Assembly (NCBI GenBank): GCA_965246785.1
Contig: CBDFFM010000001.1
Location: 149,061 to 213,060 of the forward strand
Origin: UBA1952 sp965246785
GTDB lineage: Bacteria > Bacteroidota > Bacteroidia > Chitinophagales > Chitinophagaceae
Direction: 5' to 3'
DNA: 64,000 nt
Each line of letters opens with the position of its first letter. Position 1 is the first letter of the stretch. Of the stretch, positions 43,127-52,603 are shown piece after piece. A program made the translations under genes and the position numbers. The notes under the pieces are model-generated. The model did no database searches, was not told the DNA's origin, and saw only the letters and a list, made by a program, of their open reading frames with translations.

Positions 43127-43297
43127 ATGAGCTTCTTAAAAACACCTGCGAATGTGAGCGCCGTATGCGGCTCGCTGCTGAGCATTACGGTTACACTAAA
43201 TAGCGGAGATCTGATTAAAAGCTGCGTGTTGGGCGCGATAGGCACCATAGTGAGCTATGCAGTTACCCGGATGTTGAAGGCGCTTTTTGAAAGATAG
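43127..43297 (+). CDS. Small membrane protein, possibly holin-like
   Basis: 56 aa: MSFLKTPANVSAVCGSLLSI, then TVTLNSGDLIKSCVLGAIGT, then a second hydrophobic part IVSYAVTRMLKALFER. Two weak helices and a basic end. Size and layout resemble small phage holin-like proteins, but composition alone cannot settle that. It lies between the terminator of the previous gene and the promoter of the act operon. Confidence 0.5.
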   Translation: MSFLKTPANVSAVCGSLLSITVTLNSGDLIKSCVLGAIGTIVSYAVTRMLKALFER

Positions 43298-43470
43298 GCA
43301 GGACAAGGGAATCGTAGCTATAAAGTGCAAAGCGTGTAGTCGAATGTGGCCTGAGCATGTAAAAGGATGGGTAAATTATATCGTCCATTGATAAATCCGT
43401 ACTGATGATTTATTCCGCATTCGGGAAATTTTTTTGTCAAAAAGGGATAAGCCGTTTGGTCATGGCTCTG

Positions 43471-43478
43471 TATTTTTG
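43471..43478 (+). promoter_or_regulatory. -7 box of the act-cox operon
   Basis: TATTTTTG matches TAnnTTTG exactly, 66 bp before the ATG of actA. No convincing -33 TTTG is at the standard spacing. Confidence 0.5.
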
Positions 43479-43544
43479 CAGCCGTCTTAGTTAAAGGCTA
43501 CGTTAATTCTCAAACGCTACACTGTGCCCGAACTCTATAGATTG

Positions 43545-44807
43545 ATGGCCCGCCCCTGTTCAAAGCTGCTCGCCGGAATTCTTGCTTTCGTTTTTCTCTT
43601 TTCCGCCCATCTATCAGTTGCCGCGCCTGACGGCAAGGCCTTGTTTCAGGCCAATTGCGCGACTTGCCACAACCCGCTGAAAGACGCTACCGGCCCGGCC
43701 CTGCAAGGCGCCCGCAACAACTGGCCGCGCCCGGACTGGGTGTATGACTGGGTGCACAACCCGAGCGGCATGATAGCCTCCGGCGACAAGCACGCCAATG
43801 AGCTGTTTAACAAGTACAAGCCTACGGTGATGACCGCCTTCCCTGCGCTGGCTAAGGAAGATATTGATGCCATCTTTAAGTACGTTGATGAGTATAAAGC
43901 ACCTTCTGCTGTAGCTGGGACAGGTGGCGGCGCGACAGCCGATAGTGGTGAAGACGATACCTGGCTTTATTCGCTGATTACGCTGGTGATGCTCGTGCTT
44001 GCCCTCATCCTCTGGCGCGTCAATGCGGGCCTGAAGCGTGTGGCCCAAGCGAAGGAGGGTCGGCCGGTGGAGGCAGAAATCCCGATTTACCGCCACAAGT
44101 TCTGGATTGCGGCAGGTGTTATCCTGCTCATCTGCCTTGCAGGCTACTGGATGGTAAACGGCGCTATTAATATGGGCCGCCAGCAGAACTATCAGCCGAA
44201 GCAGCCGATTTTCTATAGCCATAAAGTCCATGCGGGCGTTAATCAAATCAACTGCCTGTACTGCCACGCCGGCGCGGAAAAGAGCCGCCACGCGATGATT
44301 CCTTCTACCAACGTGTGTATGAACTGCCACAAGCAGATTGCGGAGTACACCGGCGAGAAGGAGCACGAGCTAAAGGACGCCGAAGGCCACGTTTATAACG
44401 GCACCCAGCAAATCCAGGAGCTCTACAAGTATGCCGGCTGGGACCCCGCCAAAAAGGAATATCGCCGCGACGCTAAGGGCAATATCCTCGCCTCCGCGCC
44501 GCAGTGGATTAAAATTCACAACCTGCCCGACCATGTGTACTTCAACCACAGTCAGCACGTGAAGGTGGGCCAGATTCAGTGCCAGCGCTGCCATGGCAAT
44601 ATTGAAGAGATGGACGAGGTTTATCAGGCTGCGCCGCTTTCAATGGGCTGGTGCATTAACTGCCACCGCCAGACGCAGGTTCGCTTCGCCGAGAACAACT
44701 ACTACAGCATTTTTGAGAAGTACCACAAGGAAATCAAGGAAGGCAAGCGGGACGGCGTAACGGTAGAAGACATCGGCGGCATTGAGTGCCAGAAGTGTCA
44801 CTATTAA
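43545..44807 (+). CDS. actA: Alternative complex III subunit A, hexaheme cytochrome c
   Basis: 420 aa from ATG 43545; a GTG at 43524 is in frame but the signal peptide begins here (MARPCSKLLAGILAFVFLFS). A monoheme cytochrome domain comes first (CATCH, about residue 39), then a TM helix near 150 and a second near 185, then five CxxCH motifs: CLYCH, CMNCH, CQRCH, CINCH, CQKCH. ACIII oxidises quinol and passes electrons to cytochrome c or directly to the oxidase. The classical ActA has five hemes; the extra N-terminal monoheme domain makes six. Confidence 0.93.
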   Translation: MARPCSKLLAGILAFVFLFSAHLSVAAPDGKALFQANCATCHNPLKDATGPALQGARNNWPRPDWVYDWVHNPSGMIASGDKHANELFNKYKPTVMTAFPALAKEDIDAIFKYVDEYKAPSAVAGTGGGATADSGEDDTWLYSLITLVMLVLALILWRVNAGLKRVAQAKEGRPVEAEIPIYRHKFWIAAGVILLICLAGYWMVNGAINMGRQQNYQPKQPIFYSHKVHAGVNQINCLYCHAGAEKSRHAMIPSTNVCMNCHKQIAEYTGEKEHELKDAEGHVYNGTQQIQELYKYAGWDPAKKEYRRDAKGNILASAPQWIKIHNLPDHVYFNHSQHVKVGQIQCQRCHGNIEEMDEVYQAAPLSMGWCINCHRQTQVRFAENNYYSIFEKYHKEIKEGKRDGVTVEDIGGIECQKCHY

Positions 44808-44961
44808 TGCAAAATTCAAAATGCAAAATTCAAAAGTCGCCTGGCAGTTTGATACGTATTTTGAGAGCAAGCGGGATTACTGAAAAGACAAAACGTTTTA
44901 TACACAAGGCATCAGCAAAACGCAATTAAGTTTTTGCATTTTGCATTTTGCATTTTGAATT
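44808..44961. repeat. Inverted low-complexity cassette between actA and actB
   Basis: Directly after the actA stop stands ATGCAAAATTCAAAATGCAA (continuing AATTCAAAAG). Before actB stands TTTTGCATTTTGCATTTTGC (continuing ATTTTGAATT), its approximate complement. The same pair recurs in the gap between actC and actD. No gene fits in this stretch. Confidence 0.75.
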
Positions 44962-44965
44962 AAAA

Positions 44966-47900
44966 ATGGGTCAGAAAAAATACTGGAAGGGGCTGGAAGA
45001 GCTGCATAACACACCCGCTCATCAGAAGATAGTAGCCAACGAGTTTCCGGAGCAGAATACGCTGCCTTTCGCAGACGTATCCGGGAGCCTGCTGGAGGCT
45101 ACTACTCCCCGCCGTGACTTCCTCAAGTATCTCGGCTTCTCCACTGCCGCCGCTATGCTGGCTGCCTCCTGCGAGATGCCGGTGCGCAAGGCTATAACCT
45201 ACGCTATTAAGCCCGAAGATGTAACGCCGGGCGTGGCGAACTGGTACGCCTCCTCCTTCTGCGACGGCGGCGATTACTGCGCTGTGGTGGTGAAGGTGCG
45301 CGACGGCCGCCCGATTAAGATTGAAGGCAACGAGCTAAGCTCCATCACCCGCGGCGGCACTTCCGCCCGTGTGCAGGCATCTGTGCTCTCGCTGTATGAT
45401 AAGGCCCGCCTGCGGATGCCTTATGCAGACGGCAAGCAGGCGGATATGTTTGAGGCCATTGACCGGCAGGTAGTAGCAGGTCTGGCATCCGGCAAAGCGA
45501 CGTACATCCTTACTTCCACGATTCTTTCCCCGACCGTAAAGGCGGTTATTGACCAGTTTACAGCAAAGTATCCCGGTGCGAAGCACGTTACTTACGATGC
45601 GGTGTCGTATTCCGGCATGCTGCTGGCCAATGAGGCGAGCTACGGCAAGCGTGCGCTACCTTCTTATCACTTTGATAAGGCGAAGACGATTGTTTCCATC
45701 GGCGCAGACTTCCTCGGCACCTGGCTTTCTCCCATTGAGTTTGCGAAGGGCTATGCCGCCGGCCGCAAGATGAATGCCCGGAATATGGGCATGAGCAAGC
45801 ATTACCAGTTTGAAGGGATGCACTCCATGACCGGCGCTAATGCTGATGTGCGTGCTACCTGCCGTCCGTCTGAGTACGGCGCAATCGCTGTGGCGCTTTA
45901 CAATGCCGTTTCTACCGGTGCAGCTCCGTCTTTCGCTTCTAAAAAGCTTAATGATTCCATCGTAAAGGCTGCAGCCGACCTGAAGAAGGGCGGCGGCCTC
46001 GTAGTGTGCGGCTCCAACAATGTAGCCGTGCAGACGATGGTGAACGCCATTAACGGCGCCATCGGCGCGAATGGCACAACCGTAAACTGGGCGGTTACCT
46101 CCAATTATAAGCAAGGCATTGATGCCGATATAGTAAACCTTGTCGCGGCTATGAAGGCCGGGCAGGTAGGCACCCTGATTATGCACGGCGTGAATCCCGT
46201 GTATGATTACATGGACGGCGCAGGCTTCGCGCAGGCGCTGAAGAGTGTTCCGGTAAGCGTTTCTACCGCTGTGCGGATGGACGAGACTGCGGCTGCTTGC
46301 AAGTACATCGTTCCCGACCATAATTACCTGGAAAGCTGGGGCGATGCCGAGCCTAAGAGCGGCTACTACAGCCTCATGCAGCCTTCCATCGCGCCGCTGT
46401 TCAAGACGCGCGGATTCGCAGACTCGCTCCTCACGTGGGCGGGTGCGAACACCACGTACGGCGACATGTGGAAGAGCTGGTGGATGAACAAGCTTGGCTC
46501 CCAAAGCACTTTTGACAAGGCCCTGCAGGACGGGGTGGTGGAGCCGGGCGGCAGTCGTATGGCAGATATGGCCACGATGCTGGTTACTTCCCGCGACAAC
46601 CGTCCTGCTGAAAAAGATACTGTAGTTATTAGTGAGGACGCGCGCATTGTTGGCGCGTCCGCAAGCCCGGTGGCGATGGGCGGGGCATCCTTCGGCGGCA
46701 ATGTGAGCGGCGCTACTGCTGCTATTGCAGGCATGAAGCCCGCTTCCGGCACCGAGCTGGTCGTTTATGAGAAGGTCGGCATAGGCCGCGGCGGTTGCTG
46801 GAGCAATAATCCCTGGCTGCTGGAGCTTCCCGACCCGATTACAAAAGCGACGTGGGATAACTACGTCTGCATCTCCCCGGCTATGGCTAAGAAGCTGGAC
46901 GCCGGCAATCAGGAGATGGAGTTGACGACGCAGAATGAAGTTGTCAACGACAAGCGTGTACTCAAAGTTTCGGTAAATGGCAAGAGCATTGAGCTGCCGG
47001 CGGTAGTAGTACCGGGCATGCACAATGACGTTATAGCAATCGCCGTAGGCTATGGCCGCGCGAAGAGCGTAGGCATGGCTGCCGCCGATACGGGCAAGAA
47101 CGCCTATCCGTTCATGATGTGGAACGGGACAACGTTTGAGTGCGCTTCACCGAATGCTTCGGTAGAAAAGACCGCTGCCACTTATCCTGTAGCCATTACA
47201 CAGACGCACCACAGCTACGAAGGCCGCGCCATTATCCATGAATATGCCATAGATGATTTTGCGAAGAACCCGAAGCACCTGATGGAGCAGCGGGAGGAGG
47301 AAGTAGGGCACTTTGCGCACCTGCCATGGGTAGGCCACGACGAGGCCAACGACGGTCACGGCTCGCACAGCGAGGAGGGCCCGGATGCAAAGCATTCCAC
47401 GCACGGCGCAGAGAATGAGGCGAACGAAGCCGCTGAGTTTGAGCAGGGCTTCCGCGAGAACGGTACCCTTTACCCGACTTACGTATCTCCCGGCCTGCAC
47501 TGGGGCATGAGCATAGACCTCAATTCCTGTATTGGCTGCGGCGCATGTGTCATCGGCTGCCAGAGCGAGAATAATATCTCCGTTGTAGGCAAGAAGGAAG
47601 TGCTGAAGAGTCAGGAAATGCACTGGATTACGATTGACCGCTACTTCGCGGGCAATCCGGATGATTCGGACTCCATTCAGACGGTATTCCAGCCGATGAT
47701 GTGCCAGCATTGCGACAATGCGCCTTGCGAGAATGTTTGCCCGGTGAGCGCGACGAACCACAGTTCCGAGGGCATCAACCAGATGGCTTACAACCGCTGC
47801 ATCGGCACAAAGTATTGCGCGAACAACTGCCCCTATAAGGTGCGCCACTTTAACTGGCTGGACTGGAATGGTGCAGACTGCTTTGAGGATAACCTCTACG

Positions 47901-48307
47901 AAGATGGCCGCCGCGATGATATGAACGACGACCTGACGCGCATGGTGCTGAACCCGGATGTAACGGTTCGCTCCCGCGGTGTGATGGAGAAGTGCTCCTT
48001 CTGCGTACAGCGCCTGCAGGATGTGAAGCTGGTGGCCAAGAAGGAAGGCCGCCCGCTGAAGGATGGCGAGGCGCGCACGGCGTGCCAGACGGCCTGCCCG
48101 ACAGACGCCATCCTCTTTGGCAACGTAAACGACAAGAGCAGCGCCATTTATAACCTGCGCTATAAGGAGCAGATGGAACGGACTTATTACGTGCTGGAAG
48201 AGCTGCACTCCCTGCCAAATGTGAACTACCTGAGTAAGGTGCGGAATACAGATAAGATTGTGGGCGGTAAGGAAGAGACGGACATTTTGATGAAGACACA
48301 CGTGTAA
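44966..48307 (+). CDS. actB: Alternative complex III subunit B, iron-sulfur protein
   Basis: 1113 aa from ATG 44966. A Tat-type motif RRDFLKYLGF at about residue 49 points to export. Residues 80-800 are a molybdopterin-oxidoreductase-like domain that lacks cofactor in characterised ACIII. The C-terminal ferredoxin-like domain starts near 850 with CIGCGACVIGC, then CQHCDNAPCENVCP, CIGTKYCANNCPY and CSFCVQRLQD...CQTACP, ligands for three [4Fe-4S] and one [3Fe-4S] cluster. An Asp/His-rich linker (HDEANDGHGSHSEEG) lies near 790. It relays electrons from the quinol sites of ActC to ActA. Confidence 0.94.
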   Translation: MGQKKYWKGLEELHNTPAHQKIVANEFPEQNTLPFADVSGSLLEATTPRRDFLKYLGFSTAAAMLAASCEMPVRKAITYAIKPEDVTPGVANWYASSFCDGGDYCAVVVKVRDGRPIKIEGNELSSITRGGTSARVQASVLSLYDKARLRMPYADGKQADMFEAIDRQVVAGLASGKATYILTSTILSPTVKAVIDQFTAKYPGAKHVTYDAVSYSGMLLANEASYGKRALPSYHFDKAKTIVSIGADFLGTWLSPIEFAKGYAAGRKMNARNMGMSKHYQFEGMHSMTGANADVRATCRPSEYGAIAVALYNAVSTGAAPSFASKKLNDSIVKAAADLKKGGGLVVCGSNNVAVQTMVNAINGAIGANGTTVNWAVTSNYKQGIDADIVNLVAAMKAGQVGTLIMHGVNPVYDYMDGAGFAQALKSVPVSVSTAVRMDETAAACKYIVPDHNYLESWGDAEPKSGYYSLMQPSIAPLFKTRGFADSLLTWAGANTTYGDMWKSWWMNKLGSQSTFDKALQDGVVEPGGSRMADMATMLVTSRDNRPAEKDTVVISEDARIVGASASPVAMGGASFGGNVSGATAAIAGMKPASGTELVVYEKVGIGRGGCWSNNPWLLELPDPITKATWDNYVCISPAMAKKLDAGNQEMELTTQNEVVNDKRVLKVSVNGKSIELPAVVVPGMHNDVIAIAVGYGRAKSVGMAAADTGKNAYPFMMWNGTTFECASPNASVEKTAATYPVAITQTHHSYEGRAIIHEYAIDDFAKNPKHLMEQREEEVGHFAHLPWVGHDEANDGHGSHSEEGPDAKHSTHGAENEANEAAEFEQGFRENGTLYPTYVSPGLHWGMSIDLNSCIGCGACVIGCQSENNISVVGKKEVLKSQEMHWITIDRYFAGNPDDSDSIQTVFQPMMCQHCDNAPCENVCPVSATNHSSEGINQMAYNRCIGTKYCANNCPYKVRHFNWLDWNGADCFEDNLYEDGRRDDMNDDLTRMVLNPDVTVRSRGVMEKCSFCVQRLQDVKLVAKKEGRPLKDGEARTACQTACPTDAILFGNVNDKSSAIYNLRYKEQMERTYYVLEELHSLPNVNYLSKVRNTDKIVGGKEETDILMKTHV

Positions 48308-48358
48308 GGTTTCGCGCACGGAAGGATAGAAAGAAAACGACTAACGACTTTTTGTAGC

Positions 48359-49795
48359 ATGCATTTAAAATATGAAGCAACCCTGCGGGAGCCGCTCGTA
48401 AACGGGCACAAGACTTACGCGCAGATTACGGAAGACATCATCTCGCCCATTGAGCGCAAGCCGGGCAAACTGTGGTATGTTGGCTTCTTCTTCTCGCTTG
48501 CCCTCCTCGGCTTCGGAGCATTCTCCGTCATTTGGTTCGTCTATTGGGGCCTCGGCACTTGGGGCATCAACCGGACTGTGGGATGGGGCTGGGACATCAC
48601 CAACTTCGTGTGGTGGGTAGGTATCGGTCACGCCGGTACGCTCATCTCGGCCATCCTCCTGCTTTTCCGCCAAGGCTGGCGAACGGGAGTGAACCGTGCC
48701 GCGGAAGCCATGACCATCTTCGCGGTAATGTGCGCCGGGCAGTTTCCTATCTTCCACATGGGCCGTGTATGGGATGGTTTCTTCGTACTGCCTTATCCCA
48801 ACAGTCGTGGCCCGCTGTGGCCGAACTTCAACTCAGCGCTGCTTTGGGACGTATTCGCCATCTCTACTTACTTCACCGTATCACTGCTCTTCTGGTATTC
48901 CGGACTTATTCCTGACTTCGCTACCATCCGCGACCGCGCCAAGACGAAGCTGCGTCGCTTCAATTACGGTCTTGCTTCTTTCGGATGGACTGGTTCTGCT
49001 AAGAACTGGCAGCGCCACGAGGCACTTTCGCTTGTACTTGCCGGTCTTTCTACGCCGCTCGTACTTTCCGTACACACAATTGTATCCATGGACTTCGCCA
49101 CATCGGTAATTCCGGGATGGCACACCACTATCTTCCCGCCTTACTTCGTAGCAGGCGCTATCTTCTCCGGCTTCGCGATGGTAAATACGCTGCTGATTCT
49201 GGTGCGTAAGATTTTACATCTGGAAGATTACATCACTATTGGCCACCTTGAGGCAATGAATAAGGTAATCGTCCTCACAGGCTCTATCGTTGGTGTGGCT
49301 TATCTGACCGAACTGTTCATGGCCTGGTACTCACAGGTGCCTGGCGAACAGGATGCGTTTAAGTGGCGCATTATGGGGCCGTACTGGTGGAGCTATTGGG
49401 CGATGATGACGTGTAACGTAATCTCTCCGCAGTTCTTCTGGCTGAAGAAGCTGCGCCGGAACGTGCCGTTCACCTTTATCATGTCCATTGTGGTAAATAT
49501 CGGGATGTGGTTTGAGCGCTTCGTAATCATCGTGACCTCACTTTATCGGGATGCGCGCCCGGCAGCCTGGACATACTATTCTCCGACATGGCCGGAAATC
49601 GGCTTCTATCTCGGCACCTTCGGCTTGTTCTTTACCTGCTTCTTCCTTTTTGCCAAATACTTCCCAACGATTGCGGTGGCGGAAATCAAGTTTATCCTGA
49701 AAACCTCCGGCGAATCTTACAAGAAGCAAATGGCGCAGATTGAAGAGAAGGGAAATGAAGAGTTTGCAAGAGAACAGGCTGAAGCACATCATTAA
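48359..49795 (+). CDS. actC: Alternative complex III subunit C, NrfD/PsrC-like
   Basis: 478 aa, about ten transmembrane helices. NrfD-type features: WWVGIGHAGTLISAILLLFR and QFPIFHMGRVWDGFFVLPY. It holds the quinol oxidation site near the periplasmic face and docks ActB. The soluble ends face the cytoplasm (LRRNVPF, YKKQMAQIEEKG). 51 bp after actB. Confidence 0.94.
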   Translation: MHLKYEATLREPLVNGHKTYAQITEDIISPIERKPGKLWYVGFFFSLALLGFGAFSVIWFVYWGLGTWGINRTVGWGWDITNFVWWVGIGHAGTLISAILLLFRQGWRTGVNRAAEAMTIFAVMCAGQFPIFHMGRVWDGFFVLPYPNSRGPLWPNFNSALLWDVFAISTYFTVSLLFWYSGLIPDFATIRDRAKTKLRRFNYGLASFGWTGSAKNWQRHEALSLVLAGLSTPLVLSVHTIVSMDFATSVIPGWHTTIFPPYFVAGAIFSGFAMVNTLLILVRKILHLEDYITIGHLEAMNKVIVLTGSIVGVAYLTELFMAWYSQVPGEQDAFKWRIMGPYWWSYWAMMTCNVISPQFFWLKKLRRNVPFTFIMSIVVNIGMWFERFVIIVTSLYRDARPAAWTYYSPTWPEIGFYLGTFGLFFTCFFLFAKYFPTIAVAEIKFILKTSGESYKKQMAQIEEKGNEEFAREQAEAHH

Positions 49796-49796
49796 T

Positions 49797-49920
49797 GCAA
49801 AATTCAAAATGCAAAATTCAAAAGGTGAATATATCTGAGGATTGCATTCTGATTATAGAATAGAAAACAAGAAATTTCAACCAGCATTTTGCATTTTGCA
49901 TTTTGCATTTTGAATCAGAA
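49797..49920. repeat. Second inverted low-complexity cassette, between actC and actD
   Basis: The same words as after actA follow the actC stop (ATGCAAAATTCAAAATGCAA, continuing AATTCAAAAG), and the same complement precedes actD (ATTTTGCATTTTGCATTTTG, continuing CATTTTGAAT). The intervening 60 bp differ from the first cassette. Confidence 0.75.
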
Positions 49921-49921
49921 A

Positions 49922-50497
49922 ATGGCAATCAAAAAGTTTGCAGTCGCAGCCTACGATGATGAGGAAGTGCTCTTTCCCGCTGTAAAGGCGGTAAGAAACT
50001 CCGGCTACAAGATGCACGACGTCTATACGCCGTTCCCGGTGCATGGCCTTGACCATGCAATGGGTCTGAAGGAGACCGACCTTCACGTAGCTGGCTTCAT
50101 ATACGGCCTAACCGGCACTGCAACGGCCCTTGGCTTCATGAGCTGGATTTTCACCGGCGACTGGCCTATAAACTTCGGCGGCAAGCCGCACTTTGCGCTG
50201 CCGGCATGGATACCCATCACTTTTGAGCTGACGGTGCTCTTCGCGGCGGTGGGCATGGTGCTGACTTTCTGCTACCTGAACCAGATAATGCCGGGCGTGA
50301 AGAAACACGTCTTCCATCCACGTCAGACGGACGACCTGTTCCTTATCGTCATAGAGATGACCGGGAATACAACCGATATTGAGATACTGGATTACCTGAA
50401 AAGCACCGGAGCAGTAGAGACGAAAGTGGAGTATGCCGAGAGCGAGTGGTGGTACGGTCGCTGGGACAGGAAAGAAGCCTATGAATTGGCGCAGTAA
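49922..50497 (+). CDS. actD: Alternative complex III subunit D (DUF3341)
   Basis: 191 aa from ATG 49922; the open frame begins inside the repeat at 49889. Start is MAIKKFAVAAYDDEEVLFPA. The DUF3341 pattern KMHDVYTPFPVHGLDHAMGL is followed by two TM helices (FIYGLTGTATALGFMSWIFT and WIPITFELTVLFAAVGMVLT) and a cytoplasmic tail. Structural subunit of ACIII, placed between ActC and ActF. Confidence 0.93.
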   Translation: MAIKKFAVAAYDDEEVLFPAVKAVRNSGYKMHDVYTPFPVHGLDHAMGLKETDLHVAGFIYGLTGTATALGFMSWIFTGDWPINFGGKPHFALPAWIPITFELTVLFAAVGMVLTFCYLNQIMPGVKKHVFHPRQTDDLFLIVIEMTGNTTDIEILDYLKSTGAVETKVEYAESEWWYGRWDRKEAYELAQ

Positions 50498-50548
50498 GAT
50501 GGTTGATAAGTTGAAACGTCGATAAGACGTTACGAGAAACAAATAGCA

Positions 50549-51223
50549 ATGAAGCACTTCAAGATAGCTTTAGTAATAGCTGCCGCTGCCACACTGGGCT
50601 TAGTCGCCTGCAACAGCGGCAACACGCGCCGTAATCCCGGCAAGGCGTACGCAATGGATATGACGTATTCCAAAGCCTACGACTACTACAATATGTACGA
50701 CCCGACTACCGGCGAGAAAGAGCACTCCGCACGCCTGCCGGTGATGGGAACCGTGGCCCGCGGCCATGACCTGCCTGACCACCTCGCGGAAGGCGATACG
50801 ATGGCGTACAAGACTTTTGGTACAAACGCCAAATTTTCGGAAGCTGAGCTTGGCGAGGGCAAGCGTCTCTTCAACATCTACTGCGCGATTTGCCACGGCA
50901 TGGCGCTGGATGGCAATGGCCCGCTTTATTCTTCAGGTAAGTTCGCGGCGATGCCAGCTAACCTGATGGGGCCGAATTATGTGAAGATGCCGGTGGGACA
51001 GATTTATGCCGCCATTAAATACGGTAAGAATGCAATGGGCTCCTATGCATCTCAGGTTGACCCGCACCAGCGCTGGATGATTATTGCTTACATCAAGAAG
51101 CAGCAGGCTGGCAACGGCGGTGATGCCTTCACGATGGGCACCCAAGCAGCTCCGGCAGCAGCAAGCACAAACGCGGCCGACAGCTCTAACAATACAAAAG
51201 GCGGCTCGACAGGACACCAATAA
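50549..51223 (+). CDS. actE: Alternative complex III subunit E, monoheme cytochrome c lipoprotein
   Basis: 224 aa. Lipobox LGLVACN (Cys21), heme motif CAICHG near residue 111, axial Met candidates in KYGKNAMGSYASQV. Periplasmic monoheme cytochrome, membrane-anchored by lipid, likely the exit point of electrons to the oxidase. Ala/Ser/Asn-rich C-terminal tail. Confidence 0.93.
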   Translation: MKHFKIALVIAAAATLGLVACNSGNTRRNPGKAYAMDMTYSKAYDYYNMYDPTTGEKEHSARLPVMGTVARGHDLPDHLAEGDTMAYKTFGTNAKFSEAELGEGKRLFNIYCAICHGMALDGNGPLYSSGKFAAMPANLMGPNYVKMPVGQIYAAIKYGKNAMGSYASQVDPHQRWMIIAYIKKQQAGNGGDAFTMGTQAAPAAASTNAADSSNNTKGGSTGHQ

Positions 51224-51229
51224 GCAGAC

Positions 51230-51310
51230 AAAAGTCTAAAGACAAAAGACAAAAGAGTAAACAGAGCGGCATATCAGCTTTCTACTTTCTACTAAAGACT
51301 TTCTACTAAG
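51230..51310. repeat. Short low-complexity repeats between actE and actF
   Basis: AGACAAAAGTCTAAAGACAA and AAGACAAAAG, then CTTTCTACTTTCTACTAAAG and ACTTTCTACT. Direct repeats of GACAAAAG and CTTTCTACT occupy this 90-bp gap. A different word set from the other act gaps but the same style. Confidence 0.5.
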
Positions 51311-51313
51311 AAA

Positions 51314-52540
51314 ATGAACGAACGTTTTATCATACCGGCCCGTTTGCGAATGACTGCTTTCGCCCTCATCGGCGTGGGCCTGCTGACGCTTATTATCGGC
51401 GCCATTACCCTGCTCGGTTCGGCGGATAACATGAATAAAATCCGCTTCTGGGACGGTCTGCTGCACAATTCCGTCTTCTTCCTCGTTATCTCGGCCGCAT
51501 CCATCTTTATCATGGCTGCCGCGGCGCTGGCGCAGGGTAGCTGGATAGTGGCTTATCGTCGTGTGCCGGAAGCCATCGGCGCGAATGTCTGGATATTCGG
51601 AACTATTGCGACAGTTGTAATGTTTCTAATCGCTTTCACCTTTCGCATTCATACGCCGGAGGGCGACATCAATCCTATCTACCGCTGGATGACGCCGGGC
51701 CATGACGAGATTGTCAAGGGTAAAAGCAATTTTCTTAACGCTAAACTCTTTGCCATCTTCACGGTTTGCGCGATTGGCCTGTGGTCATTCTTCGGCCTGA
51801 AATTCCGCCAGCTTTCCATCGCTCAGGATTCCGCGCCTAAGAACTCCACCAAAATCTACTGGCGCACCATCACCTTCGCGGGACTCTTCCTGCTCGTATA
51901 TGCACTTACACAGATGAGCACCACGCCGTGGCTCTGGGTAATGTCCATTGACGTGCATTGGTATTCTACTATGTTCTCTTGGTATTCCTTTGCTTCTTCC
52001 TTTGTAACTGGGATGGGCCTTATCCTGATGTGGGTGGTTTATTTGAAGAATCAAGGCTATATGGAAGTCGTGAACCGCGAGCACGTACACGACCTCGGCA
52101 AGCTAATGTTCGCTTTCTCCATCTTCTGGACGTATGTATGGTTTGCGCAGTTCATGCTTATCTGGTATGGCAACATTCCTGAGGAAACCACTTACTTTAA
52201 AATCCGGATGCAGGGGCCATACAGCGTTATCTGGTTTGCAGTGCTTATCATCTGCTTCGTGATGCCAATTCTGATTCTGATGAGCCGTCCGAGCAAGCGC
52301 AACTTCTTTACCGTAACCTTCATGGCGATGGTTATCTTCTTTGGCCACTGGCTGGACTTCTACCAGATGATGTATCCCGGCACCATGGGCGCGCACTGGC
52401 ACCTGAACTGGTATGAGGTTGGCATCGTATGCGGCTTTATTGGCGCGTTCATGCTTTCAACAGCTACCTCGCTTGCTAAATACGCGCTTGTCCCGACTAA
52501 CCACCCGCTGATGAAGGAAGCAGTATTGCACGTCTCTTAA
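51314..52540 (+). CDS. actF: Alternative complex III subunit F, NrfD-like
   Basis: 408 aa, about ten TM helices, paralogue of ActC. Seen: LRMTAFALIGVGLLTLIIGA (TM1), MSTTPWLWVMSIDVHWYSTM and FMAMVIFFGHWLDFYQMMYP. In known ACIII ActF holds a second half-channel/quinone-like site and no heme. Follows actE by 90 bp. Confidence 0.93.
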   Translation: MNERFIIPARLRMTAFALIGVGLLTLIIGAITLLGSADNMNKIRFWDGLLHNSVFFLVISAASIFIMAAAALAQGSWIVAYRRVPEAIGANVWIFGTIATVVMFLIAFTFRIHTPEGDINPIYRWMTPGHDEIVKGKSNFLNAKLFAIFTVCAIGLWSFFGLKFRQLSIAQDSAPKNSTKIYWRTITFAGLFLLVYALTQMSTTPWLWVMSIDVHWYSTMFSWYSFASSFVTGMGLILMWVVYLKNQGYMEVVNREHVHDLGKLMFAFSIFWTYVWFAQFMLIWYGNIPEETTYFKIRMQGPYSVIWFAVLIICFVMPILILMSRPSKRNFFTVTFMAMVIFFGHWLDFYQMMYPGTMGAHWHLNWYEVGIVCGFIGAFMLSTATSLAKYALVPTNHPLMKEAVLHVS

Positions 52541-52603
52541 ATTCAGACTCCGGAATTTTCAGACAAACGACTTAAAATTCAACGTCTCAACGATTCAACG
52601 ACA

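Noticed and set aside
45656..47023. 455-codon minus-strand frame inside actB, and similar long antisense frames at 20500-21609, 52625-53686 and 47147-48319
   Set aside because: They lie opposite strongly recognised genes (actB, glnS, coxB), have shadow-like composition and no family features. GC-rich genes often leave such open antisense frames.
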